Assembly (NCBI RefSeq): GCF_031143425.1
Contig: NC_090445.1
Location: forward strand, 820,668,817-820,732,816
Source: Pleurodeles waltl
Lineage: Eukaryota; Chordata; Amphibia; Caudata; Salamandridae
Length of the DNA: 64,000 nucleotides
Direction of reading: 5' to 3'
The translations under genes and the position numbers were made by a program. The notes under the pieces are model-generated. The model was given only the letters and a program-made list of their open reading frames with translations, searched no databases and had not been told where the DNA came from. Shown here in pieces: positions 12,720-22,954 of the stretch (positions are counted from its first letter, which is position 1; each line of letters starts with the position of its first letter).

Positions 12720-13035
12720 CCTTAAGGTTGACTAAATTATGTGCAATAAAAGGCAAAAAGTTGTGGAATAATGCGGTATATCTTGTGACCGTATTATTTC
12801 ACTGTTATATCCTTTTACACGTTAACTCTGGGCATATCTTTCACCTGGTTAGCATGAGTTTACCGCCTAAATACAACAACTGAAAGGTGACCAGTTGACC
12901 TTCGCAAATGGCCTGCCACTGCACAACGTGTAGGGACATTTTTTATAACTTTTGATCCTTTTAAGCTATAAACATTTGCTTTGTTAAAATCTGCAAATTA
13001 CGTTTCGGGAGAAGGATTATGTGGCAGATCGGTAA
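12720..13035 (-). repeat. Dispersed repeat, family D copy 1
   Basis: The reverse complement of this stretch aligns with 47480-47790. Shared words are GCAGATTTTAACAAA, AAAAGGATCAAA, a GGATTATGTGGCA block and the TAATTTAGT(A/C)AACC type word at the far end. The two copies lie in opposite orientation 34 kb apart. Confidence 0.65.
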
Positions 13036-13605
13036 TCATGCACAAAATGATACAGCCCCGGGAACGCATTATTCCAGGGGCACTGGCAGCAAATGGGGAT
13101 TCCGGCTACTTCTGCTTTAGTATTTTTAGTCCCGGAAGCCATAATAATTCCAAAGTCTTTCACTTGAATTTACAGAAATTATATTGTTCAGATGGTGAAA
13201 GCAAACCCGCCCTTCGCCTGTTCTTTCCACTGTTTTTCTACAATGGGGAACACCCGGGTGAAAAGGATGACTCCAGCCCAGTTTTATTTTGTGTTTTGAT
13301 ACTTTTGACGTGGATAGCCTGTAGATCCACGCGATGTCTCTCCAGGCTACAGAGAACCGTTTTGGTTTACGCTTTCCAGCGTTCACCGCGGGATGTTGTG
13401 GTTTCCCCCCTCAGCACATTGACTTTCCTCGGCTCCGTGCAGCGGCCGGCCTCATTAGACAAGACTGAAAGTTCGCATATTCGCCACAGGCCTGTGTCAC
13501 TTAGGATTATGCGACGAAGGCCTACTTGCGGTTGCGTTGGATACAATCAGAAGTTCCTAATTGAGCTGAAGTGCTTAGCTCCTCCTGGAGTGGCTCGTTA
13601 ATTAC
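13036..13605. promoter_or_regulatory. CpG-enriched patch, possible promoter or first-exon region
   Basis: I count about 27 CpG dinucleotides in roughly 580 bases at about 47% GC, giving an observed/expected ratio near 0.85. Most of the window is visibly CpG-poor. A 206-codon open frame (12981-13601, +) spans it but starts inside the family D repeat and shows no recognised domain. The patch is 23.3 kb upstream of the STN1 coding start. It could be an unmethylated promoter, a first exon, or simply a young GC-rich repeat. No clear donor site or TATA box was found. Confidence 0.35.
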
Positions 13606-14035
13606 AGACATCCATTTTTGAAACACTCTTGGTAATTAAAGGGATCAGCTAAATTGCCTTTTGCACTGAAGTGAATCTGGCTCCGTGTCCAGCATGCGGA
13701 ACCGGTGTTTCTTACTGGTGTCAAAAACCTTGAAAGGTTAAGTGCAATTCCTAGAAATACAGGATATGAAGTGGTTATCATAAATTACCTTAAACCAGAG
13801 AGCATCGATTTCCGTCTTTCGGTCTGGCTTGACAGCTCAGCTGTTGCTTACCTTAAGTATTCAACAGAAAAAGGATTTTCAGAAGTACTCCGGAGAGAGG
13901 GTTTTAGGCTGCACCCACGTTAGTTACATCAAATACAGTGGTTGATGGGGCAGACGTTGTGTGCTTCAACTGAAAAAAGACATCTTTGCATTGCACGTTT
14001 TTTGCCTATCCGGAAAGCTTTTTTCTCAATACATC
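13605..14035. other. Unassigned sequence
   Basis: Nothing recognisable. Confidence 0.3.
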
Positions 14036-14144
14036 AATTCTAAGTTGGTTATGTTGGTTATGATCAGATAAACCACTGATCAAAGCTGTAGGCCCTGACC
14101 ATTTCATTATTAAAAGTCATGTTAAATGAAGGAGGCCTGAAGTG

Positions 14145-14152
14145 TTTATAGT
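14145..14152 (+). repeat. Left 8-bp target-site duplication of the MITE
   Basis: TTTATAGT is repeated exactly at 14341-14348. Confidence 0.93.
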
Positions 14153-14340
14153 CAGTGCTTTAAATGGGCCGGTACTCTCCGGTACTGAGTACCGGCACTT
14201 TTTTATTTTGAGAGGGAGAGTACCAGCATATCTCAAGATAAACGTAATACTTTTAATTGGAGAGTACCGGCACTTCTCAGAAACAAGCATGTACTCTATT
14301 ACAGAGTACCTGCACTTCTATTTTTCCATTTAAAGCACTG
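14153..14340. mobile_element. Complete hAT-type MITE with 8-bp target duplication
   Basis: The 188-bp element begins CAGTGCTTTAAATGG (14153-14167) and ends with its exact reverse complement CCATTTAAAGCACTG (14326-14340), a perfect 15-bp terminal inverted repeat. It is flanked by TTTATAGT at 14145-14152 and again at 14341-14348, a perfect 8-bp duplication. CAG...CTG ends and 8-bp duplications are the signature of hAT-superfamily transposons. Internally, GTACCGGCACTT-like words occur three times. It has no coding capacity, so it depended on a hAT transposase supplied elsewhere. The intact duplication shows a simple insertion into the tandem array. Confidence 0.93.
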
Positions 14341-14348
14341 TTTATAGT
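14341..14348 (+). repeat. Right 8-bp target-site duplication of the MITE
   Basis: TTTATAGT is identical to 14145-14152. Confidence 0.93.
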
Positions 14349-15649
14349 GAAACACATAAGATAATGTCAGTAGGCATTTAGGTGGATTGTTGTTACTCTG
14401 TACTAAAGCCTGCAGAGAGGTATTTGTTATTTCAGTTCTAACAGACCACCATACTAGGAAAGGGTTTTGTTGCTGCTTATCCCCTCTGACAAACCTCTGG
14501 ATTTGTAAGGTGAAACACCTCATTAGGACTTCTCAGGAGCAAAAATATTTTGCTTTGGCAACTGTAGTTTTGATACGTTTGTAAGTTTATGACTGCATGC
14601 CTAATGGTTGCCTTGTAGGAAAGCTTGCACTCAATACAGTAATGCCTGAGTTGATTATGGTAACCAGTCAATGCTAAAGGCTAAATGCCTGATTGGTTCA
14701 CAGGGAAAGTTATGCCCCATGCCATAGGTCTGATTTGTTTAGTATGAAGGTATAACAAAGTCAGTAGACCAAGCTTAAGTGTTGTAAAAATCATTTTTTA
14801 AAGGCAGTGAGCCTTTAATGGTGGATAGTTATCACAATGATACCAGCTGTTACATAGTTGGTTTGGGGTTTGGCATTGATCACATCCTCTGAAAAACTTT
14901 AGGGGTAGAAAGTTTTCACTGTAATAATCCTTGTAATTCAGTTTTGAGAAGGGTTCTATTTTTGTTTTTTCCAACTGTAAGTTTGTACGTATTTGTAATT
15001 TTATAATTGTATGTATTAATAACAGCAGCTTTTCACACTTCAGTTGGCCTGTGTTAGTTACAGTTTCAAGCCAGTGGTAAAGGCTGTAGGCTATAATGGT
15101 GCACTGGAAAAAGTTATGTCCAATTTCTTACGTTTGATTTGTTTAGTATGAAAAGGTATGATAAAGCCAGTAGGCCTGACTTATCTGTTGTGAAAAACAT
15201 GATTTAAAGGGCAATGGGCTTTTATGGATGGATTGTTATTACAGAGTGCTAAAGCTTGTAGGCAGGTATTTTGTTAAATCGAATCTGACAGATTTCCATA
15301 GCAGGCAGAGGTGACGTGTTGGTGACCCACTTGAACAAATCAAAGGGATATAAGGTTTGCATTATGTTATTCCTTACTAGGGCACCTCAAGAGGATTTTA
15401 TGTTGTTTTGACAAACTTTAATTTTGAACATATTTGTAATTGTATTACAGTTTATCTAACAGTTGCCTTGTTGGAAGGCTTATTCCTCTCTGTGCTTTAG
15501 GTCTTAGTTGATCATGGTACCAAGCCGATGATAAAGGCTATATAGGCCTGAGGCGTTCACTAAAAATGTTAGTTCCTATGCCATAGGTCAAATCTGTTTA
15601 TTATGTCAACTTATGACAAATACAGTAGGCCTGCAAGGCTAGGGGTGCT

Positions 15650-16640
15650 GATTTATCCTTTAACAAACGCTAGCACTGTAATAATTGTTTCTATAATCCC
15701 TTCCGAAGACCTGACAGACTTAGTTGTATGCAAGGATCCTGTCGAAACATCATTAAAAATAAATACACATATATGTTAACATTTAGATGGAGGAACCGCA
15801 GGGCTTTGTGTCAGCCCTCTTCTTCCACTGTGCTATATGAGTGTCATTTACATTTTGCTTTCATCCACACAGCATAAATCAGGGGGCAGTGGGTGAGCCA
15901 TTGGCTCTCTTGATCTGTGAATTTAAGTATTTGCCTAATCACATGTGAACATCTGCATGAAAATGAGTGTGCTTCAGTGCTGGGAAGGTAGACCAGTTCT
16001 TTAGTGCTTTTATTTTTCCATTTTCTTCTTTTATATGTCCTTTTTCATTTCTTTTCTTTTCTGCTATTTCTTTTATTTTTTAAAGTTTTTCATAACACCC
16101 CAGACAGTGCAAAAAGGCTGCTTGCTGATTATGCCATCTACTGTGCACCACATCCTGTGCTGCCACTGCCTCTATACAAGACAACTATCATGGAATGGTA
16201 TGGTCCATAGTGTATCATTCTTTTACCATTCCAGCATGGCCAACATGTTGGTTATAAATGCAGCTATGGAACTTGAAATCAACAATGCACTATGTACTAT
16301 TGCTAGATAGCCTCCCTCTGCTTTATTTGATTGTATTTGTTATTGCAAGCATATGCCTGTCATGCGAATGTTGTTAAGTTTGTGTGTGTTTCATTGTGTG
16401 TGATAGTATAAGTGGGTGAATGCACGGTTGGCAAATGGATGCTTGCATGGATTATTGAGAGAGTATGTAAAATGGCTTATTTAGTGCCTAGACCCTTCAT
16501 TTATAGAAGAGGCACTTTTCTTTTTAAGGTAGACAGTATGTGGGCATTGACAATACTTGTTTATTTTAGGGAAGCAAATTCATACATGTCTTCTGTGTTA
16601 GGTTATTGTGAAAAATTGTTTTTCTGATCGATGGAGCATG
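15650..16640. other. Unassigned sequence with T-rich stretch
   Basis: A T/C-rich run lies at about 16005-16090. No gene or repeat family was recognised. Confidence 0.3.
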
Positions 16641-16649
16641 TGAGCCCTT

Positions 16650-16750
16650 TTCAAGCAACAGCCACAATCCTTGTCAGGGAGAACACCAAAAGTCACTAAA
16701 CTGATTTGTTCTTAACCCCCTGGTAGCTTGTCACAAAAGTAGTCCGGCTT
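16650..16750 (-). repeat. Family B copy 2, left part (split by L1)
   Basis: ACCAAAAGTCACTAAAC and CCCTGGTAGCTTGTCACA match copy 1 at 9165-9220. Homology breaks after CCGGCTT at 16750 and resumes at 17683, so the two parts were one repeat before an L1 fragment inserted. Confidence 0.65.
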
Positions 16751-17682
16751 TCCTTGCCCTGCACATTGAGAAGCTCCACAGTTTGTGGGAGGCTGATTTG
16801 GGGCGATCGATTACAGACAAAATGTGGTTGGCTTGCTGCACTCAGACACGTCTTGTCTCACCCAATTATCACCACAAACTCATACATTACAAACTCCTAT
16901 GCAGAGCATACGTCACATCTAGCTTTCTGGCTTGTCTAGACCCCTCAAAATCCTCGGCCGGCCCCAAATGACCCAAAACCGACTTCGCCCATCTATTGTG
17001 GACATGCACCCAAATTGCACCTTATTGGCAGGCTGCTTACACTCTCTTGATCCAAATGATAGACCTGGATCTTACCCTTGAGCCCTTGGTTGCACTGTCT
17101 GGGTATGTGCAAGATATTCCTAAGTCGGTGCATTGCTTTACCGCATTGCACTGTTGCTAACTAAGTGTAAAATAGCACTCCACTGGGGCACCAGACATCC
17201 CCTCACCACCAAGGCCTGGGTTGATAGCCTGGTCTTTTGTGACTCAACTAGTGAATTCCATGCCTCGCTACAGCCCACGACCTCATGGCCTAAAACATAT
17301 GGCAACCTCTTTGTAACTACTTCTTGATGGTAGGACACCCTAGCCAATCCTCATGATCTATAGTGACATGCCATTACTCACTCCTGGTCCTCCTAGCCCC
17401 TCCATTTCCCCACCACCCCCTCCCATTTCTTTTCTCTAACCCTTCTGAAGTCCCTTACATTACTTACTGTTGGAGTACTTGCTCACTAAACTCTCCTTTG
17501 GATGTATCTCCGATTACGAACAGCCCTGAATGTCCCGCCTACGTATAATGCTATATACTTACAAATGTGTACTGTAATAACCTATGTGTGCTCCCTGTTG
17601 TTCTCTCCATGCAGAAGACTACTGATGTTCTGTCTCTTACTTTTGAAGATTCATAAATATAGTTTTTTTAAACTGAGATTTT
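16751..17682 (+). mobile_element. 5'-truncated L1-like LINE (ORF2 C-terminus), nested insertion
   Basis: About 932 bp that interrupts a family B repeat. The + strand encodes, with frame breaks, the L1-type ORF2 C-terminal region: YHHKLIHYKLLCRAYV at about 16873-16920, then in another frame FAHLLWTCTQIAPYWQAAY at about 16985-17040, the Cys-containing stretch after the reverse transcriptase. The downstream part would be 3' UTR and ends in a T/A-rich stretch near 17660. It is an inactive fragment, and younger than the repeat it interrupts. Confidence 0.72.
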
Positions 17683-18600
17683 ACTTAGAAGCAATTTGTA
17701 AAGTATTTATGCAGCACACAAACAGTAATCAAATGAAAAGACAACACTAGAAAAATCAATATAAATCAAATAAATTATTTGACATTAAAATAACAAAAAA
17801 TCCAATCAGTTGAACCAGAGATATGCAATTTCAATTATTTAAGGTAAGTATAGTGCTTAAAAGCTCAAAGTGGCACTCACGGTTAGACCCTGTTGAGCAC
17901 AGGCCAGATACAGGGACAAGGTTAGTACAGCTGAAAAAGCTACCTTCTAAAGTCCAGCGCGAAGAGTTCTATTCACAATGGAGGAGGCTGTGAGGAGCAG
18001 GGAGAGCATTACAGTTCATTGCCTCTGTAGTCTGAAGATCCTTTTGGGCGTCGCAGATGGTTGTTGCTGGAGCTTCGCTTTGCCGGTCACCATAGGCTGT
18101 TGATGGGGTAGCTCGAATTGTAGCCCTATGGGCTGTTTAGTGCCTACCCTAGAGGTAACTTATTTCTATTAAAAAAGGAAGGTTTAGACCTGGCAGAAGG
18201 TTTATTTTGCCAAGTCGAATTGGCAGTTTTAAACTGCACACATAGGCTGCAATGGCAAGCCTGATACTTGTTTTAAAAAGGCTATGTAAGAGGATGGGTG
18301 GCACAATAAGAATTGCAGGCCAACTCGTAACATTTATTATACAGGCCCTTGCTACATGTAGTACCACCTTACTTAGGGACTTACAAGTAAATTAAATGTC
18401 CCAATTGGTGTGCAAGCCAATGTTACCATATTTAAAGGAGAGAATACAAGAACTTTAGCACTGGTTAGCAGTGGTAAAGTGCAGACTCCTAAAAGCCAAC
18501 ATAAATGGGTTCAGAAAACAGGAGGGTTGAAGGCAAAACGTTTGGGCGTGACCCTGCAGAGAGAGCCAGGTCCGTCCACCAGATATGTTGGTTACTTGTT
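17683..18600 (-). repeat. Family B copy 2, right part
   Basis: GCAATTTGTAAAGTATTTAT at 17691, the AACCAGAGATATG block, AAAAAAGGAAGGTTTAGACC at 18171 and GTGACCCTGCAGAG at 18547 follow the order of copy 1. A segment of about 1 kb present in copy 1 is missing near 18130. Confidence 0.62.
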
Positions 18601-18739
18601 TGACCATTTACTCTACTGTGAGGCAACCTCAGCAAGTGTGGGACATCAGAGATTGAAAGAAGTAACCAAAAAAGAGCAAGGAGAGAACAAGATAGGAACA
18701 CTATGAAAGGAATGATACTTCTTAAAAACACCCTTACCT

Positions 18740-19800
18740 CATACGTAGAGCAATATTGCACAGTTGTTATCTTGTTGTCAAGGAGGGAACAAGAGAGGCA
18801 TGTAGGAGAAGGTAGAAGAGTGTGTTTTTTTCAGAGGTTGTGGATGTTATGAAAGTATGATGCTGCTGTACCTTATTTCTGTAGGTATTAGGAGGCAATA
18901 TGTCATGTATTGGACGCAGTGTAAACAGTTACATTTTATTCAGTTTTCCACAGGAGGCCAATATAGTGATGGCAGGGTGGTCTATAGCTGCACCCTCTAT
19001 TTAAAGTCTGTGAAAATTCTTGCCTGTGTGTCCTGTGAAATTACATAATATTTTTGCTATAGCCAAGTACCGTAATGTGGCATACTTAATTCTTAAGAAT
19101 ACAAAGAACCAGAAGGCCCTGCCAAATATTAGGTCCACAAAGCGATCAAGGAACATAGGCTGCTTTGAAAAAAAAAAATGTTTCCGACATGGAAATTCAA
19201 AAGTAGGAATGGTCTTCTGCTGTTCCTGTAGTCTACTTCTTGTAGTTTTTAATAGACTTAATCCCGCTATTGCTGTCTGAAGCCTTAACTAAATTATGAG
19301 TTACACAAGAGGTAGTTCAACCTTCTGAACCCAAGGCATGGATATACTTTTATTGATGGGGATCATTGCTGTATGAAACGGGAACTTGTAAGATTTGCAT
19401 TGTCATATTCCATCAATGCTTGCTTTTAGGGTAGGGCTTTACGGAACGCCAAGACCCACTCCTCTTTAATATATACATTTTCCTTTAATGTCAGAAACAC
19501 CCTACTAAAAACCTGTCTTTACCCCTGACTGGCACACCTTAGGAACAACCATTTTACCAACCTCAGAAGAACCTCATCTTCATTCAAAACTGTAACGCAC
19601 AAATATTTGCAGGGAGTGTTTTCATCTACTGAGAAATATTACTACAGAGTTTAAAGTGCCTAATTATCTGTTAATCATGAACAGTAAGCTTGATGTTTTT
19701 ATTCTTCTTGTAAAACCCCTCTTTTTCCCCATCCCTCTTTCACTTCCTGTATATTTTACTAGATTTGAGCCTATATTTTAATTATGTAACTGAAAACTTT
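18740..19800. other. Unassigned sequence
   Basis: No gene or repeat boundary was recognised. Confidence 0.3.
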
Positions 19801-19802
19801 CC

Positions 19803-20178
19803 CAGACTTTGACTGAGGAGCAGATTGTTAAGCAAGGAAAGTTTTTGAAGACTTTCAAGTAGATACAGATTTCCCTTAGATATTCCTGGACGGCTGTGAA
19901 TCAATTTTGAACAGTCATGCCCTGGTTGAGATATGGGTCATATAACCACAGCTGTACCTTTAACTGTTGCTGTGGGTCAAGACAGTGTTGCAGTTTGTGG
20001 TGTCCGATCATTTAAAAAAGAAAATGGAGATCTAGAAGTATCAGCTTGGTTAAGTGAAACTCATTCATCAACTCCTGCAGACTATGCCACGTGTTTAGCA
20101 ACAGTCTCCAGTAAAGAAGGCCCAGCCCAGTCAGATTATCGACTTGTATACAGTTTTGATCTAGCTGATCCTTTTTAA
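19803..20178 (+). pseudogene. Unidentified, frameshifted coding relic
   Basis: I do not recognise the protein. An open frame of 81 codons from 19933 to the stop at 20176-20178 has ordinary protein composition (for example GQDSVAVCGVRSFKK, then SDYRLVYSFDLADPF). Just upstream two other frames also read protein-like: QTLTEEQIVKQGKFLKTF at about 19803-19857 before a stop, and FLDGCESILNSHALVEIW at about 19883-19935, which runs into the 81-codon frame by a one-base shift. This looks like one coding sequence broken by indels, such as a processed pseudogene, rather than a working exon. The TSD of the 20184-21342 element starts immediately after the stop codon, so more of the relic could continue after 21347. 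An old transposon protein is the main alternative. Confidence 0.4.
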
Positions 20179-20183
20179 ATGAC
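20179..20183 (+). repeat. Left 5-bp target-site duplication
   Basis: ATGAC is repeated at 21343-21347, immediately outside the TG...CA ends. Confidence 0.75.
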
Positions 20184-21342
20184 TGTGACAGGGTCAGAAT
20201 AAATGAAGCTTGTAGGCGTTGTAGTGTTATAGGCTTTTTATTTCTTTTACTTCACGTTATGTGGTACAGTCTCTCTATACATGTCTTTGTTTCTCTCTCT
20301 CTCTCTCTTGTCTGGTACGTCTTCCGCCTCTTGATCCGGTTTCGTCTGTCTTTACTCGTGGTCTTTCAGGTGGAATGTCAGGAGTCACCCGGGAGGTGCA
20401 TAGGAGGAAAGAAGAGAATAGAAGACCTTTAGAAAGTAAGAATTTTTTATTTTTCTTTTCTTTTCCTGTCCTCTCTGACTTTTGTTCCTGGGTGTTGTTT
20501 TTCCCTTTTTATCCTGTCCTTTTCTTGGTCGTTTGCTGTCACTTCTCTTTCTGCTCCTGGCTTTCTTTTTTTCTGTCCTTTGTGCTTTATTTCTTTCTGT
20601 ATTTCTTTTTCAAGGCTTTTATACTTTCCTGTCTCTCTTGGTACTTTCTTGTCTGTTTATTTCTTTCCTTTTCTGTTGTACCTCGTCTCTTAGAGGTGGT
20701 ACTAGTTACTTTTGGTTTGCTCAGATTACCTCTTTTGTTTTCATTATCGTACATCTGTAACTGAAAACCCTCTTCTCCTCATTTATCTGGTGCCCCGTGC
20801 AAGAAAACAGGACTACACAAATAACAAAAAAAACAGAACAACTTCCAAAACCTATGGTTGTGCTCTCCCGTGCTGATTTCTGTCCCCACTCCCCCTTCGG
20901 TTTTAGTTTTACCGCCTAGTTCCCGTCCTTGCCCCCTCCCTGTGACCCCTTTGAGTGCTCGGCCATACCTGACTGCGCCATGTTCTTCCCAGAACGTGGC
21001 CGGCCTGTCCGTTTATCCTTTCCTCCCAGTTGTCCTCTTCCCGCACTGCTCTGCTGCTGCTTGGCTCATCTCCTCCACGGCGTTCTCCTGAGGCGCTCCA
21101 CGACGGCACTCCTTCCTCTGTTTCGGTTTCCTTCTTCCTCTGTTTCGGTTTCCTTCTTCCTCTCCTCACCTCCTGGGGAAAATGATTCTGCCAGACCTTC
21201 TCTTATAAAACCCGTAGATGTTCCGTATCAGGTGTGCAAACCCACGCCGCAGCCACTCTCACCTCTTCCAGGTCAGCGTTGCTGCTGCCTGCAGTGACCC
21301 GGGGTACTCCTTCTCCAGATCTGCGCTATGTGCCCCGTCACA
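20184..21342 (-). mobile_element. TG...CA element with 5-bp target duplication, likely solo LTR
   Basis: The 1,159-bp element starts TGTGACAGGG and ends CCCCGTCACA, short inverted termini with TG/CA ends. It is flanked by ATGAC at 20179-20183 and 21343-21347. TG...CA ends plus a 5-bp duplication are typical of LTRs of retrovirus-like or Gypsy elements. With no internal gag-pol and no second copy, a solo LTR left by recombination is the simplest reading. Read on the minus strand, an AATAAA poly(A) signal lies about 50 bp before the end (near 20236-20242), which favours minus orientation. A TATAAAA at about 21203 on the + strand argues the other way. The interior has a CT-rich tract and a roughly 21-bp sequence (TTCCTCTGTTTCGG) repeated in tandem at about 21113-21160. 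Confidence 0.75.
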
Positions 21343-21347
21343 ATGAC
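21343..21347 (+). repeat. Right 5-bp target-site duplication
   Basis: ATGAC matches 20179-20183. Confidence 0.75.
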
Positions 21348-22950
21348 GTAACAACGTTCTCTGTAAATTGGCTCAACAGAGTTATCAGGTTTCCTGTTGC
21401 AAATTGTTTTTGCCTTCTTGAGTCATAACATAAAATAGTCTTATGACATCAGTTTCCTAATGTCATTCAGTATTCAAATACATACCATCAGGCACAGTTT
21501 GGAACCCAGAGTTAAAACAGAAAACAAGCGAATTTCAGGATATTCACTATGCACAACCGTCCTCAACTTTCTAGTGACAGTTAGCCTTTAAAGACAATAG
21601 CACCTCTGAGCTTCTGGTGATTGTTAAAGAAAGCACACCAGTAGCATCTTCCAGTTAATGGGGAAGGAGTTGTGAGGCCCCTTTTCATAGGGGCATCTAG
21701 CAGTCACTGATTACTGGATGGTATCTTCTGTGAGTGTTGTTAACCAGCAGTCTCCAGGGCCTCCAATACTATTGCACTCCAAATGGATATCAGAGTTACT
21801 TTCTGTCAACTGTCTCTTAAAGAGTAGCAAAATAGTGTAGTCAGGACTTACTCCAGGAGGTTATGGGGGAGGGTGTAGAAATGTTTATACTGCATGGCAC
21901 AGTAAATAACACACAATAACATGAATGTCCAGTTAGTGCTATAATTTCTTTTAAGAACTAGATATTTTAAGGCAGATAAAAGAGTGCAGTTAAAAATATG
22001 GTATGCACAAAAAACCCAAATACTACCATACACAGACATGGTCACTCATATATGCATGCAAACACGCATACATTCACATATAAACAATCATGCAAAAGCA
22101 CATGCATTTACACCTCACAAAAATACATAGGTGCCCGTCCCTTAACTTCCTGGCACAATTGGAGCAGCATTTGGACACAGGTGTACGACTGGTCACTTCA
22201 GGGGTTTGGGAAGCTTACAATCAGCCACATGGAGGGTGCTGGGCCTCGCTAGGACTTGGAAGAGAAAGCATTTCATTCTTCATACAGCTCTGTCTTCTGA
22301 TCTTTTGTGAAGCCTTAATGGCAGCACCCAGGCAGGCGTTGGAGGTGGGGCCCAAGTGGAATAAGACGGTGGTGAGGGCTGGCGTATGCATTGGAAGCAT
22401 TTTGCTCTGAGCATTTACTATCCCACCCAGGTCTCCACCGCTTTCTCCCATTGGCTGAGCCTGTTCACCTAGATTCAGCCAATAAGAGTGGGAAGTGAGA
22501 AGTTGAGGACTAGGTAGAACTCTGATCAGAGACCAGGACAGAACACATTTTGCTCCGAGCCCTTATAAAATGGCCAAATGGCCCTTTTGGCACTGTGTAC
22601 ATGACCTCGCTTATCCCACTCTCCTTGTGTCTTTCAAACACCGTATGGTCAATTTTGAATTCGCCCACTTTTTCATGCACAGTGTGTTTTTGTGTGTGAT
22701 GTCTCCTACTTACATTGTCTACAGAGCGAATGAAAAACAGAAGTCTGTAAATGTCGGCTTACTCTCCCTCCTCTGGTGGCGGAACATTGTGCCCCCCAAA
22801 GCAAATAATGCAGGTGTATGTGCGCAAAAAGTTTTTCCTTCTATACAGCTGTTGACCTTGTCAATTATAGATTATGGAAATGCAAAGCTTTCCAGTCCTT
22901 ATACTGGGACACGCTCTGGCAAATTACGGGGAAAGGAAGGAGTTATGTCT
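21348..22950. other. Unassigned sequence with an AC-rich low-complexity patch
   Basis: An ACA/CAT-rich low-complexity patch lies at about 22010-22125. Nothing else was recognised. The ATTGGCTGA and TCAGCCAAT words at about 22451-22482 form a short inverted repeat. Confidence 0.35.
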
Positions 22951-22954
22951 GAAA

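Larger units (their letters stand above)
14040..15650. repeat. Tandem repeat, about 400-450 bp units, at least three
   Basis: The landmark GTTTAGTATGAA(AA)GGTAT occurs at about 14736 and 15141, with a diverged version (GTTTATTATG) at about 15595. Around each are the same neighbours in order: AAAGTTATG or AAATGTTAG before it, A(C/T)(A/G)AA(G/T).CAGTAG(A/G)CC after it, then GTGGAT(A/T)GTTAT, and a TTTGTAATTTTATAA type segment. Spacing is about 405 and 450 bp. The first unit (about 14040-14740) is interrupted by the hAT-type MITE. Units are strongly diverged, so the array is old. Confidence 0.7.

Noticed and set aside
12981..13601. 206-codon open frame as a gene
   Set aside because: Its start is inside the family D repeat, no domain or homologue is recognisable, and an antisense frame is also open. 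It is kept only as part of the CpG patch description.
20261..20764. 167-codon open frame, Phe/Leu/Ser-rich, resembling membrane segments
   Set aside because: It lies wholly inside the TG...CA element and is produced by a T/C-rich tract, so the hydrophobicity is compositional.
20788..20799. TGGTGCCCCGTG as a tRNA primer-binding site next to an LTR
   Set aside because: The 5-bp duplication places both element ends elsewhere (20184 and 21342), so this word is internal to the element. No exact tRNA 3' end was matched.
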